Positions 22,120 through 35,300 of a stretch of DNA of 64,000 bases are shown piece after piece. The position numbers and the translations under genes are program-made. The notes beneath the pieces are model-generated. The model searched no databases. It saw nothing but the letters and a program-made list of their open reading frames with translations, and had not been told where the DNA came from. The stretch's first letter is position 1. Each line of letters starts with the position of its first letter. Source of the stretch: JADLHS01 sp020848635 (GTDB lineage: Bacteria; Verrucomicrobiota; Verrucomicrobiia; Limisphaerales; JADLHS01); NCBI GenBank assembly GCA_037044975.1, contig JBAOIL010000009.1:79720-143719 (forward strand). The letters run 5' to 3'.

Positions 22120-22148
22120 CCGGGCTTTCCCCGGCCCGGAAAAGCCGG
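22120..22148 (-). terminator. Strong hairpin downstream of the exported-protein gene
   Basis: An imperfect stem of about ten pairs (CCGGGCTTTCC against CCGGAAAAGCCGG) lies just past the stop at 22151 and before uvrB. There is no U-tract, so it may be a transcript-stabilising hairpin or a dispersed repeat rather than a true intrinsic terminator. Confidence 0.4.
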
Positions 22149-22150
22149 CG

Positions 22151-23320
22151 CTACGGATTGCGCAGTTCGAGCCGGCCACGATAGAACCCGGGACCGCTGC
22201 CGAGGTTGGACACGGAGTGGGTCACGGTTTGGCGCGAACCCAACACATTGCTGCAGCCTGGCACGGCAATCCATGACCCACCCAGGAGATTGGGGCTGCG
22301 TTCCAAAGTGTAGTAGCGATTGCGCCCCTGGGCGTCCGGCCCCAGCGCCGTGAAGGAAACCACCATCTGTCCGTCGGCGTCGCTTACCCACAAGCGAAAT
22401 TCGTCCGCCGCGGCGTCCGACGCGTCCAGCCAGACTTTGCCCCGGAAGAAAACGGGGGCCCCGGTGCTGGGAGTGGTGCAGACCACCACCTGGTTGGCGC
22501 CGACAATGTCCGCATAGCCAGGCATGGTCTGCCAGTTGGTGCTGCTCAAATTGGACAGTCGTTCCAGCGCGTAATGGCGGGCAAGCCCGGCGTAACCCGT
22601 TCCCTCCGCCCGCACGGCATCAAAAGCAACCTCGGCATTGGTTTGTGCATGCGCAATCCGAAGCAGAAACTTGCTGGCGGCATTCGTGGGACTGGTGCCG
22701 GCCAGGTATTCCTGCCGGTTCGAACTACCATCGCGGTCGGAGTCTTGATCGCCAGTGCCGGCATCGAGGCCATAGGCGACCAGCCAGGCGTCGAGGCCGA
22801 TGAGGCTGTTGGTGCCGAAATCAATCCGCTGCACATAGGCGCGTTCGGTCTGCGTGCCCCCGCCGACGATGAAATTGGTTTTCGCGCGCTCGACGCCGCC
22901 TTCCTTCACGACGAGGTCCAGCACGCTGCCGTTGGTGGGCGCGGCCACGCCGGGCGCCACCGCGCCCAAGCCGAGGTGAATTTCCACGACATAAAGGCTG
23001 CCGTAGGCCGCATTCTCACCCATACGGTAGCGGGACAGGACATTAGTGGCGCCGGGAGGCCGCACTTCGATGAGGATGTTGGTGTGCTGCGCGGTAATAT
23101 GGTTGGTACCGAGGAAGATCTGGCCATAGGCAACGTTGTCCGGTTCGGGGATGGCGGCCCGACCCGGCTGGGAGCAACTCGCGGCAAGCAAGAGGCTGCA
23201 TGGAATAATCAATCGTCGCCAAAGCGACATGGGGCCGCGAAGTCGCAATTTGCCGACCGGATTGATTCGCCGTTTCGGAGTTTGACCGAGGCTCCGAACC
23301 GGATTCAGTTTAGTTTTCAT
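22151..23320 (-). CDS. Exported protein with Ca-binding-type segment, last gene of the giant-protein operon
   Basis: A 389-residue exported protein. Two starts are possible: ATG 23320, or ATG 23230, which gives MSLWRRLIIPCSLLLAASC, a signal that could also be read as a lipoprotein signal. The middle holds DQDSDRDGSSNRQEYLAGT, an acidic loop of the thrombospondin-3/EF-hand kind common in verrucomicrobial secreted proteins. Two similar C-terminal blocks follow: YALERLSNLSSTNWQTMPGY...FFRGKVWL and YTLERSPNLLGGSWIAVPGC...FYRGRLEL. This is the same general type of block that ends the three glycosidase-like proteins at 47.8-56.2 kb. It starts 43 bp after the stop of the giant gene, so it is probably co-transcribed. 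Function unknown. Confidence 0.7.
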   Translation of the reverse strand: MKTKLNPVRSLGQTPKRRINPVGKLRLRGPMSLWRRLIIPCSLLLAASCSQPGRAAIPEPDNVAYGQIFLGTNHITAQHTNILIEVRPPGATNVLSRYRMGENAAYGSLYVVEIHLGLGAVAPGVAAPTNGSVLDLVVKEGGVERAKTNFIVGGGTQTERAYVQRIDFGTNSLIGLDAWLVAYGLDAGTGDQDSDRDGSSNRQEYLAGTSPTNAASKFLLRIAHAQTNAEVAFDAVRAEGTGYAGLARHYALERLSNLSSTNWQTMPGYADIVGANQVVVCTTPSTGAPVFFRGKVWLDASDAAADEFRLWVSDADGQMVVSFTALGPDAQGRNRYYTLERSPNLLGGSWIAVPGCSNVLGSRQTVTHSVSNLGSGPGFYRGRLELRNP

Positions 23321-23363
23321 GGCAGAGTAGGATTAAAGCTAGCAAGTCAGCATGCGTTGGCAG

Positions 23364-26300
23364 TCAATTCCCCGGGTAGGAGTAGGTTTGGAAGAACAGT
23401 TTAATGTCCGAGACCGAGTTGATGAACCGTTCCAAGCCGTCGTCCGGGTTGTTCAGGAAGGTGCCGCCGGGGATGATGAGCATCCAGTCCGTGTTCCACA
23501 CCGAGCGGCCGATGAGGCGGCTGTCAGAAGCCATTTGGTCGGGGTTCCAGCCGGCATCGTGATACGCGCGGAAACTGGCAAAGCGGCGGATGGCGATCAT
23601 CGAGTCGCTGAGCGTGTCGTTCATCGGAATCCAGTCCGGCTCCTGGAACTGGGACGGTCCGAGCGGGTATGGCTCCGGGATGGCTTGGTCCACGACCTTC
23701 CATTCGCGGGTCGTGAAATCATTCGCCGTCGGCGTCCGCAGCACGTCGGCGCCGACGGGGACGAGATAGACGCGCGGGGTGGCGGACAGGCCCGTGCCGT
23801 CATAATCATTGAACCAGACGCCGACCGAACGGATCTTGGTGGCGAAGCGGGATGAGTCGTAGGCACTGTCGCCACCGCTCAACGGCCAGCCGAAGAAGTT
23901 CAGGCCGAAAGTGACGGTGGTGGGGAAGCGAATCACAAGGCCCGGCTGCGGTCCGGCGGATTCCGGCGCAAAAGAACGGCAATAACGCCGGAACTCCGGC
24001 ACGTCCCACAGGTTGACGACCTGACAGTTCTTCAGGGCGTCGCGCCAGGCTTTCTGGCTATCCGGATTGAGCACGGCCCCCACGGCGTTGGTGGTGTTGG
24101 GCCGGACCCGGAACATCTCGGAACGCAGGGAGAAACGCCCAGTCTCGATTTCCGGCGTCAGGAAGCCCATCTGCCCTTTCAACACTTCGAAATTGGCGTT
24201 GAGCCGCGCGAGTGGATCGGCAAGGCCACGCACGCCGACGACGGGCACGCCGTCGCGCATCTGGCCAAGGCTGCGCTGGCGCACAATGTCCGTGAGGAAC
24301 TGGCGTCCCGAGCCATTGTCGCTGCCCAGCAGGTTGACTTCGTAATCGTAGACGGTGGCGGCGAGATAGACGTAACGCGCGGCGAGATCAAACTGGGCGC
24401 GGTACTTTTGCAGTGAGTCATTCCGAAAAATGCGGAAAGCCATGTCCTTGTAGCGCGCGGTCTGGGTTTGCGCGGCGGTGCGCTTACGGAAAGCAACGCG
24501 CTCCTCGATCAACCGCTCGCCATTCGCCAATGCCGCGGTGTAGCGCATCACGGCCTGCTCGAGCTTCTGCCCCTCACTGAAGACTTCCACCCGGCGGACG
24601 GCCTCTTCACGCAACAGGGCCTCCAACTGCTGAAGTTGCTGCTGAATCTCGTAATTGAATTGCTCTTTTTGAATGCTGATGCTGGTGGCGCGACTGAGCT
24701 TGTCCTTTTCCGTTTCCAGACCGCCGACTGCACCTTCCGCCAAAGTTTCCATGGTGCCCAATACGAAGCCGGCGAAGGTGCCGCTCAATCTGGCAGCCAA
24801 CCGACCGAGGAAGGTGAAGTCGTTGGAGAATCCGTTTTCCTTCGGCAGCCCATCGGCGGTCGCTTTAGCGGTTTCCTGCGTGCGGTCCCGGAAAATCTCC
24901 AGTGCCTTCTGCCCCGTCTTGGCCGCAGCGATCCCGGCGTTCAAGTCGCGGGTCTGGTTCCGGTCGCTGTCCAGGATCTGGATGTTCGCGGCCTGCAGGT
25001 TGTATCTGGCCTGCACGAGATTTATGGCATCCTCGATGTCGGCCATCAGATTGTCATAGTTCAATTGCGTCTGTTTCAGCGCGGCGTCGGCCTGCACCAG
25101 GTCGGAGAGCGCCATCTGGAGTTCGCCGGAGGCGCGCCGCGCGCCCCACGAGGCGGGCGCTTTGAAGCCGTACGCCGCCGCCGAGTAGGGATAGTTGACT
25201 TCCAGAATCCCGCCGTTGAACCGTGGATCGGCGTTGGTCGGAAAATCTCCCGGGAAGAAGAAACCGCCCTTGCCGGTGCCCTTGGTGTCCAGCGCGCGAA
25301 TCGAGCCGAAGTAGCCGGTAAAGGTCGCGCTCGGCGGCGCAGTCTCGCCGTTGAATTCGGTGGTGTTGACATACATGTAGTGGTAGAGGTCCGGGCCGTC
25401 GTAGCCGGAGGGGTAGGTCTGGCCCGCGCCGATGTCCCCGGCGTAGGGATAACCGAAAACTTCGATCAAGCGGTTCTTGTAGTCGCGTTCCTGATCATTA
25501 ACGTTGGCGGTGAATTCCTGAACGGAATCCTGGTTGCGCCGCAGCGCCTCATTGAGTTGGTTGACTTCGTTCCAGGCTAGGACGGCGTTGTTCATCATCT
25601 TCACGGCGCGATCGGAGATTTGCTCAAAATGCGTGCGCCCTTCCTGCTGGACCTGCACAGGATCAATGTCGAAGGGCACCACGTTCTTGGCCAAACCCAG
25701 CGGATTCAACCCGATGTCGGCCTTGTCCATCAGGGATTGAATTTCGGTGTATTGCGAGCGGATTTCACCCAGTTCATCCACCGTGGTCCGATCAATCTTC
25801 TGGATACCTGCGTGATTGGTGTTCGGATCGGTGGCCGGCAGGATGGCGTTCGCCGTGAGCCAGTCGAAGTAGGCCGCCTGGCCGGCACGACGTGCCCATT
25901 CCGTCATGCCCCAAGCGCGGTCGGTATCCGTGTCTTTGTAGCCCTGCCACTGGCCGGCGGGATCGTCCACGTACCGCGCGCGGTAGCTGAGGTCCACCAG
26001 TTGCGCTCCCGTGCGCGCCTTGGCGGCGGCCGCGTTGGCGAACTTGCGCTCATCCAGAAAGTCCACGCTGACCGATGCCCCCGCGACGAGGAGGGATTCC
26101 GCGCGCGGCACCCAAGTATAGCGCGGATGACGCAGGAGATCGTAGTAGGTCGTCGTGGCCGTGAGATAATGCCCCCACGCATCGCCGTGGCCCTGCGGGA
26201 AGAGGATGCGGGCGTCGTATTCATCAATCACGCCGTCGAGATTCTGGTCGGTGATGTTGTAAGTCTGCGCGTAGGCCACTTCGCCCTCGCCGGTGGTGAA

Positions 26301-29300
26301 ATTCCAGAACAGCCGGTTGTAGATCGGCTTCGCGCCGACGCCAGCGGCGCTGTCGTCGCGACCGCGCAACAGCGCAAGTTCCTCCTCGAGCAGCGAGTCG
26401 AGCTGGTTCTGAAAACAGAAGATGGACGGGGCCAGGCTGCCGTACACCCCGCTGTCGGTGGTAAACATAACCAGCGGATCGGCGGCGTCGGCGAACGCCT
26501 CGTTGCCCAGCAGCATGTAGAGGTCGGAGATGCGGCTGGCCGCCAGCAACAGGGCGTTATTCGCCGGATCAGAACTGACCGGGGGCACGCCATCAATGCT
26601 CAGGCTCTTGCCGCGGCGCAGGATGGTTTCATACGTCTCGATCAGGCCAATCGAGTTGAGATTCTCGGGATTGGGATTCAGCGCGATGTCGCCCTCGTAC
26701 CGCTGTCCGGCCTGGATCAGCATGCTGGCGTAAGTGGCGGTGGCGGCACTGTGGAAGTCCTTCACGCGCGCCTCGAACTGGTTGATGCCTTTGATCACGC
26801 GTTTGATCCAGCCTTCGGCGAGGATCGCACGCGGCGTGGCCCCGGAAGCGGGATCACCCACCCAGTCGCTCCAGTTGGTTTCCCCGCCGGAGGTGTAACG
26901 ATAGCGCAGGACAAACCAATTGTCCTGCAGGGTGAACAGGCTGGATTGCCCGCCGTCGCCCAGCGTGATGTCGTTCACGCCACGTTGTGCGGCCATATTG
27001 AACAACTGCCAGCCTTTCGCGTCGGTGATGAGACCGTTCGAGCCAACCACCGGCAGATCGGTCGGGAGGAAGCTCGAAAGGTCCGGATGATAATACCACT
27101 CGAACTCGGCATTCTCGGGGCCCCCGCGAAGTCGAGGCTGTGGCGCAAGGTCAGCTTCTCGTCGAAAACATTGTCGGGATAGATAACCTTGACGTCGCCC
27201 TTGAACAGGCTGTTCGTGAGCGCAATTAACTTCAGCGCTACGGGCAGACCGGAAAGGCGTGCGTTGTCGTTCTCCACGATGGTGAGGTAGCGCACGCCCC
27301 CGGCCGGGAGCGGCAATCCGGCGGTGAGGGCTTTGGGGCCGTCGCCGAATGATTCCAACGCGACTTCAACGCGGGTGAAGTTGGTCGGTGCGTCCGTGCG
27401 GGTGGCCCGGACGAAAACCGGAACACTGGGCCCGAGACGGTTCACCGCGTTGGTAGCTTCCAGCCGGCGCAGTTCGGCCACGGTAATCTCCGGCGTGCCA
27501 GCCTTGAAATAATTCACCTGCACGTTGGCATTGGTCTGGACCGTAAACGTGAACTTGTTGATGAACCCGATCAAGAGCGCGTCGGTTGGCACGAGGTCGA
27601 ACTTGTTGGTAGTGGTACCGAGGGCGTCCACCTGATTGGGATTGCGCGTCAGCTTGTAGAGCGCGTCCACGATGCTCTGGAAGCGTGGTTCGGCGCTGAG
27701 TTGCTTGATGCGGTCGCGCTCGCGGGCGCTCAGCACGTTGAGCAGGAGCAGTGGTTCACCCACGCCCGACTCGTCCAGCACGCCTTTGAAACTGAGGCTC
27801 TTGTTTAGCGGATTGTAACTCAACCGCGAGCGCAGCACGTAGGGCAAGTCGGTGAAGAACTCCTCGCCGTTCACGTTCTCGCGACGCACGCTGGCGGGGA
27901 ACTGGTAACTCGCGCTCACGCCGGCGAGGTTGGTGAGCCGGAGCACGCGCGCACTGAGCGGATCGAACATGCGCACGGTGGCGTTGGATGGAGTCAAGCC
28001 GTCGGGATTGAGCGTATCAAACACTAGTTCCGCGCTGGCCATGCCCCGGATGTTGGGCAGGCCGCCCTTGGCGGTGAGGAGCGTTTCGCCGAGTTGCAGC
28101 GTCGGCATGTTGGTCGGCCAGGTGACGAAGTAAGTCACATCCAGCGGCGTATCGAGGCTGCCGGCGGCGGCGTTGGGCGGGGACAGTTCGCCTGCCGCCC
28201 GATGATCCAGCCAGGCAACGCAATCGCCGTTGGTCACCGCCAGTCCGGCATTGGTGCTGTAATAGAACCCGGGCATGAGCGGGTAGTAGTAGCGGACCAC
28301 GATCCGCGGATCGGTCGTGTCCGGCGTTTCGGCGGCGCGCGCATAGATGCGGCCCGCGTAATCCCGATGCGCCCGTCCGCTGACGACGGTATTGCGATCC
28401 GGACACAGCGGCAACATACCCAGCGGATAGGGCGGTTGGATTTCGTTGCCCGCCTCCGCCGCAAACTGGAAGCGGTAGTTCGCATCCTCAGCCACGACCT
28501 CGAACAATTTCATGTGCCACTCGTTCGTGTCGGCCGGACGATATTTCAGCAGGACAAAATTGGAGGAGTAACCCCACGCGGCGTTGAGGTCGTTGCGCAA
28601 CGCGAACAGCGCCTGTCCGCTGCTCGACGGCGCAAACAGGGCGTGTTCCTCGTTCGGATTAAAACCCGGCAGCGTAGCATCGGGCTGGCTGTAAATCTGC
28701 ATCTCCCGAAACACGCTCGAATCAAGCGTCCCTGAGCCCAGGCCGCTGGCGACAATTATCTTCTCGGCGTTCGTCGGCCAACTGACCTCGTAGTGCACGG
28801 GCAGATCGGGCCAGTCTACGCGCGTGATACGGTTGGTGTGGAAGAAGGCGACCACGAGATCGTCCTGCGTGCCGACCTGATCGTTCGCATTGACGGGAAT
28901 GATCGGTCCGGTCTGCGCCGTGCGATCGTAGGCCGCGCTGTCGTAGTAGGCATTCGTGAACAGCACGAAGCCGCTGCGGCTCGACGGAATGAGCCGTCTC
29001 GCGGGCTCGACGATCTTTTCGCCAACGAGGGCGGGTTGATCCGCCACGAGATGATTTGCGTCACTCCAATCCACTGAGCGGACGACTTGCAGGATGTTGG
29101 TATACGACTCAGGATCCGGCGTGACTCCCGCGGGCACGTCGCGCAAGTAATGCAACACACTATAACCGGGAGCGGTGGAATTAAACGTCTTTGTGCCCAG
29201 GTCCACGGTCGCGCCGCTCGTCGTTTGGGCCAGTGTCACGTAGCGGCAGCAGAGTCCGGTTTGCGGTGGTTCAATGGCCACCGGCGCCCCGGCCACGTGG

Positions 29301-32300
29301 ATTTGCGGATAATCGGGCCAGGTACAGGTGGCGATGGCGGTATACTTCGGCCGGATCACATTCGTGCCGGTGGCATCCATAAAGTCGGCCGTGTCATACC
29401 ACTTCACCATCGCCGTGGCCAGCGGGCGGATGGGATATAATTTCCCCTCAGCCTTGCCCCAAAGGAATGCATCCTGGGGCGTGTAATCCGGCGTGCGGAA
29501 CGGTTTGCCCGAGTTGGGATTGATTGCACCGTACGGTATGGGGACCGGTTCGCCGACGACCCATTTGGGCTGGAGCAGAAACGCACGATAGGCACCGTTC
29601 TTCGCGACGCCGTAACCGACAATGCCGCCAAGATTGTTAATGGCATTGGCCATGGTGAGCGACTGCCAGTCCGAGTCCGCCGCCACGTAGGTGTTCAAAT
29701 TCAGCGGAACTCCGTCCAAGAACGCCGTGGCCACGGTGACATCGTTGACGGTCCGCGCCCAACCCACGATCTGCCCGGCGCTGTTGATGCCGTTGGCAAG
29801 GCTGAAATAGCCACCAAGCGTACCCAGGTCGGTCATCCGATTGGAGTTGGCGAGGAACGCGCGGTAATTTCCGTCGCTCGTATCGGAATAGCCAACCACT
29901 TGGCCCGGCTCGTTGATGCCGCGGGCGTAGCTGTGATTACCGCCGAGCGTGCCGAGATCGCGCATGACGTTGGTCTGCCAGAGGAAGGCGTGGATGGAGC
30001 CGTTGGGCAGTGAAGCATCGCCCGCGATCTGCCCCGCATTATTGATCGCCAATGCATGGCTGTGGTTCGTTCCACTGAGCGTGCCGAGGTCGGTTAACTT
30101 GTTAGTTTGCCAAAGGAATGCGTGTTCCTTGCTTCCGAGTAGATACATGCCCGCCACCTGGCCAGCGTCGTTAATCGCCCAGGCGAAACTGTAACCGTTC
30201 GAATTCACGGTCAGATCGACCAGACTGTTTGTCGCCCAGCGGAAGGCGTGATTCCAACCGCTCGATGCCATCGAATAGCCCACCACCTGGCCGCGCGTGT
30301 TAATTCCGTAGGCGTCGCTGTACGTGTTGTTGAGGGCGCCCAAACTGCGCATCAAATTGGTTTCCCACAGGTAGGCAAACTCGGAGCCGTTCGCACTGAG
30401 GGAACGACCAACCACCTGACCGTTGTCGTTGATGGCCTGGGCGTAACTATCACTCCCGCCCAGAGTTCCCAGATCCACCAGCGCGTACGAGGGCAATGCC
30501 GTGATCGTGTATTCGAAACTGGTCGTCGTGCGATTGCCGTTGGCGTCGGTGACCGTGAGGGTGATCGTCACCGTGCCCACTTGATTGCTGGCCGGCGTGA
30601 TGATCAGTGTGCGATTCGCCCCATCGCCGCCAAAACTGATCTGCGCGATCAACGACGGGTCGGAAACCGTGTAGGTGAATTGCAGCCCGGACGATTGCAC
30701 CTGGTTCAAGCGCCCGAGACACCGCCGCGCCTGGCTGCCCAACGTATTGAACGAGCCGCCGACGAGGATTTGTCCGTTGGGTTGCAACGCCAGCGTCCGC
30801 ACGCCGCCGTCCGCGCCGGGATTGAATTCGGTGTCGAGTGTGCCGTCCGCATTCAACCGGCCCACGCCCCGGCAGCGGATGCCGCCCAACGCCGTGAACT
30901 TTCCGCCGGCCAGAAATTGCCCATTGGCCAGCGGCAAGAAACTCAACACCTCGTTGTCCGCGCCGGGATTGAAACCAACATCAAGACTGCCATCTGAGTT
31001 CAACCGACCGATCCGGCTGCGTGTCTGGCCAGCCAGCGTGGTGAAATTTCCACCAACCAAAATCCGCCCGTCCGCCTGCACTGCCAGCGCGTCCACGTAC
31101 GAGTTCGGGCTGGGATTGAAGCTCTGATCAAGCAGGCCGGCGGAACTGAACCGACCGAGATAGCTGCGCGTGGTCCAATCGTACCAAATCACGCTCGCCA
31201 GCCAGTTGAACTCGCCACCCACCATGATCCCACCGTCGGCCTGAAGCGCAAAGGCGCTGATGCCATAGTACGCCGCAGACGACAACGAATTATCAACAGT
31301 GCCGTTGGCGTTAAGCCGGACCAGACAGTAATGCTCGCCATCGCCGTAAGAGTAGAATTTCCCACCCACGAGAATTTTGCCATCCGACTGGAGTTGCAGG
31401 GCCAGGACTTCATCGTACCCTTCATCGTAATACATGACGTTGAGGCTTCCATCCACCGTGCCATTGGGGTTCAACCGCCCCACTCCGTAGTGCGTCTGAC
31501 CTCCGAGCGTGTTAAACGATCCGCCCACCACGATCTGCCCGTTCGGTTGGATCACCAGCGCCTTCACCGTGCCGTTGGCTGTCGCCACGAAATTCGTATC
31601 CAGCGTTCCGTCGGGGTTCAACCGGCCCAGATGATTGCACGGCTGGCCGCCCAGCGTCGTGAACGCGCCACCGACCAGGATTTGTCCATTGGTCTGCACC
31701 GCCAGCGCGTAAACCTCGCCGTTCGCGCCCGGATTGAAATTCGTATCCACGACCGACGGGAACGGCGTCTCGGTATCGCCTACGGTAAATTCGATCGGCG
31801 TTCCGGTCTGGTTGGCGAACGTTTTCCAGACTCCGTTCGTTGCCAGCGCCAACCCCGGCGGGTTGTTCACCGTCACCGCGAACTGATTCGTCGTCCAGGC
31901 CAGGCCATCGCTGACCACCACCGTCACCGCCGTGGCCGCGGAACTGCCAGAGCTCTGCAACTTGAGGCTGCGCGCCACGCCGGCGCCATTGGTCGCGATC
32001 ACCGCTGCGATGCCAGGATTCTCACTCCAGACCGCAACCGTGAGCGCGGCGACCGGGCTGTCCACGTCGCCAACCGTGAAATTCACGTCTGCGTTGGTGC
32101 TGCGCGACAACACCAATACCGCCGGCAGATCCGCGATCACCGGCGCATCATTCACATTCGTCACCGTGAGCCGGAATTGGGTTTGCGCGGCGAACTGCCC
32201 ATCGCTGACCACGAGCGTGATCTGGATGTTCGTGCCGACGTGATTCGTCGCCGGCGTAATCGTCAACGTGCGGTTTGTTCCGGTGCCGCCCAGCACGAGG

Positions 32301-35300
32301 TTTGCGACCGGAACCACGGTGAGGTTGCCGGACTGCGCCGTTACTACTAGGTCGGCCGCCGCCGTTTCAATGTCGCTTACCTGAAACACCACCTGAAGCG
32401 GCTGCTCCTCTGCCGTGAGCTGGTCGCTGATGGCGCTGATGGTCGGCGCGTTCGTGTCCGGCAGGACGTTCACCGTGACCACCGCCAGGTCCGACTCCTC
32501 GAATCCGTCACTGACGAGGAACGAGAAACGGTCGGCCCCGTTGAGGTTCGGCCTCGGCTCATACGTAAACCGACCGGTGAGCGAATTGGTGACAGCTTCG
32601 CCGGTCGCGCTGTTGGTGACGACTTCACCGGAGGCTGGATCGCTCAGGTCCAGCCGCGCTTCTCCCTTCTCGCCCGGGTTGACGATGCGATAACTGAGCC
32701 GGTCACCGTCGGCGTCGAACGCCGGCAAGACATCCGCAAAACCGTTTTCCTCCGGCGTGTGATAGAAGTCGAAAGCCACACCGGCCTGCACCCAATGGGG
32801 CTGGCCGACGAGCGCGCCGTGCTGCCGGGCGGCGCTGCTGTCCATGGCATTCGTACGGATGCGTTCGTCAAAGCGCCACAGGCCGGCGAGGCCGGTCTCA
32901 TTGCCGAGGACAATGCGGTTGGTGCTCTGCTGGATTTCGGTCGCGCTCAGCGCTCGTTGCCACACGCGCAGTTCATCCACCCGGCCCAGCCAGAATTCAC
33001 TGCCGCCGTCCGGTCGCGCGCCGATGCAGAAGTTCGCGGTCTGCGGCGGATGCGGCAGAGCCAAAGCTTGGTTGGTTTTCAGCCCGCCATCCACGTAGAT
33101 CTGCGTGCTGGTGGTATCACGCACCACAGCGAGGTGATGCCAGTCGCCCAAGGGGAACGGGAGGGTGGTGACCCAGCTCGTGCCCAACCGGAGGCGACCG
33201 AGAGCGTCGAAGCCGAGGGCGAAAACGTTACTGCCGGTGCCCTGGCTGACGCAGGTTCGCGGCATTCCGGCGGCGTTGGTTGAGGCTTGCACCCAGAGTT
33301 CGACGGTAAAACTGCCCTTGAAGGGGAGCACGTTTGTATTCAGCCGCACGGCATCGTGCATTCCATCCAGAACCAGCGCCGTGCCCACGCCAGCGAGGGG
33401 CCGGGCGTTGACGCGGAGAACGAAACTGGTGCTGGTGCTCAGAATGGGGCCGCCGGCAAACGTCGCGGAATCGCTCACCGTGAGCGTGATCGTGGCCGTT
33501 CCGAAGGCGTCCGAGGCGGGAGTAATGATGACCACGCGCTCGGCACCCGCGCCTTCAAACACGATGTTCGTGGCGGTGGCGGGGACGAGATTGGTGTTGC
33601 TGGAGGCCACGGTGACGGTGAGGTAGCCCGCCGGGATTTCACCATCCCCGACGGTAAAACGGATCGCGCCGGTGTTGGTGTTCGCGGGAATAACGCGATT
33701 GGCGATGGCCGAAATGGTCGGCGGCGATGACACAATTCCAAAATCCACGTCGCGCGCAGTGGGCCCGGTTCTGATGCTGGAGAATGCGGGGACAAACGTG
33801 GTGCGATCGGCGGCGGGAGTTACCATCCAACTCCCGGACGGGACCCCAATCAGGGTGTAGTAGCCGTCGAGGTCGGTGGTGACATTGGTGAGACCGTTGG
33901 CAACCACGATCCCAGCCACGCCGAAACCCAGGCTGTTGGTGATGCGTCCGGAGATGGAATAGGTCGCCACGGAAAAATCAACATGCGTGGCCCGGGCGTT
34001 GACGTCGCGGTAGGGCGGATTAAAGGTGTGACCAGGGAGATCTGGGGCGACGTGATAACTACCAGGAGGCAACGCGGCGAGCAGGTAGTCACCGGCCGCA
34101 TCGGAAGCGACGTTCCACTGACCAGCGGTACCGGTGGCGATGACGTTCACGCCCGCCAAGCCGTTGGGGCCGGAAACAATCCGACCGCTGATCGGCGCGT
34201 TGACCAGTTGGAACAGGAGGTTGGTAACGCCCACAGCAACATTGTTGGCCGCCGGCGGCGCAAAGCCGTAACCGAGCCAAAGCGGTTGAACCACATAGAG
34301 GGGGATAGTGTCGAGCCCAGTGAATCGGAAGCTGCCATCCCCCGCGGTCGTGGCATTGGTTACCCCGAGATGGAGCTTCCACTCCTCAAGCATGCCGCTG
34401 TCGTCAGGGTAGGCATCGGCCACCCGCAGGGTCCAAGTGCCACTCATAGGTTGGCCGTAGAATTGACTCAAGCTGCCGACCACCCCGGATTCGGTCAGAC
34501 TCGAATAGGTCGTGTTGAGGTCGGCGAAATCCTCGTCCACGCTGGCGTTTTTGAGCCGGACCCAGGTGTGGTTGGTGATGCCGGCGGGTCGTTCAAAGGT
34601 GTGACTGAGAGTTAATTGGAGGTCGCCGCGGAAGGGGTGCGTAATGTCCACGGCGACTTCGATTGCGCCAACGGCGTTGGTGCCTTCAACCGGCAGGGGA
34701 AAGTCAATCGCACCCAAGTCCGGCAACGCGATGCCGCGGGTGGGAAACGGCTGCCATTCGCGCATCGCGGCGATGGTGATGCCGGGCAGGGGCGCAACCC
34801 CGTCGAAAACGTGACCCGCAATCGGGCCGGCATAGGGAACGAACACCGTCCGGAAAACTCGGGCGGTGACGCCGCCAGCGTTGGTCACCGAATAAATGAG
34901 ATTGTAAAACCCGGGAATATCAACGAGGACGTCCCGGTTGACGGTGATCAGGAGGTCGAGAAGGCCCAAAGTGGCGGGGATGGCGGTCTGGCCGGACTCG
35001 TTGCTGCCCCAGCCAAGCACCGTCCCATCGGCCCCCAATGCGAGGTTGTGCGAGCCACCGGCAGCAATCATGACCACGTTGCTTAGGTTGGCGGGGAGGC
35101 TGGCCTGCCCGGCATTGGTGTCGCCCCAGACCAGGACCGTGCCGTCGGCCTTCAGGGCGAGGCTGTGCAAGGCGCCCGCGGCGATCGCGACGATGTTGGT
35201 GGCGTTGGCCGGAATGGTGTTCTGACCCGCGTTAGTGTCACCCCAGGCCACAATCGCGCCGTCGGCCTTGAGGGCGAGGCTGTGGGAAAGACCCGCGGCA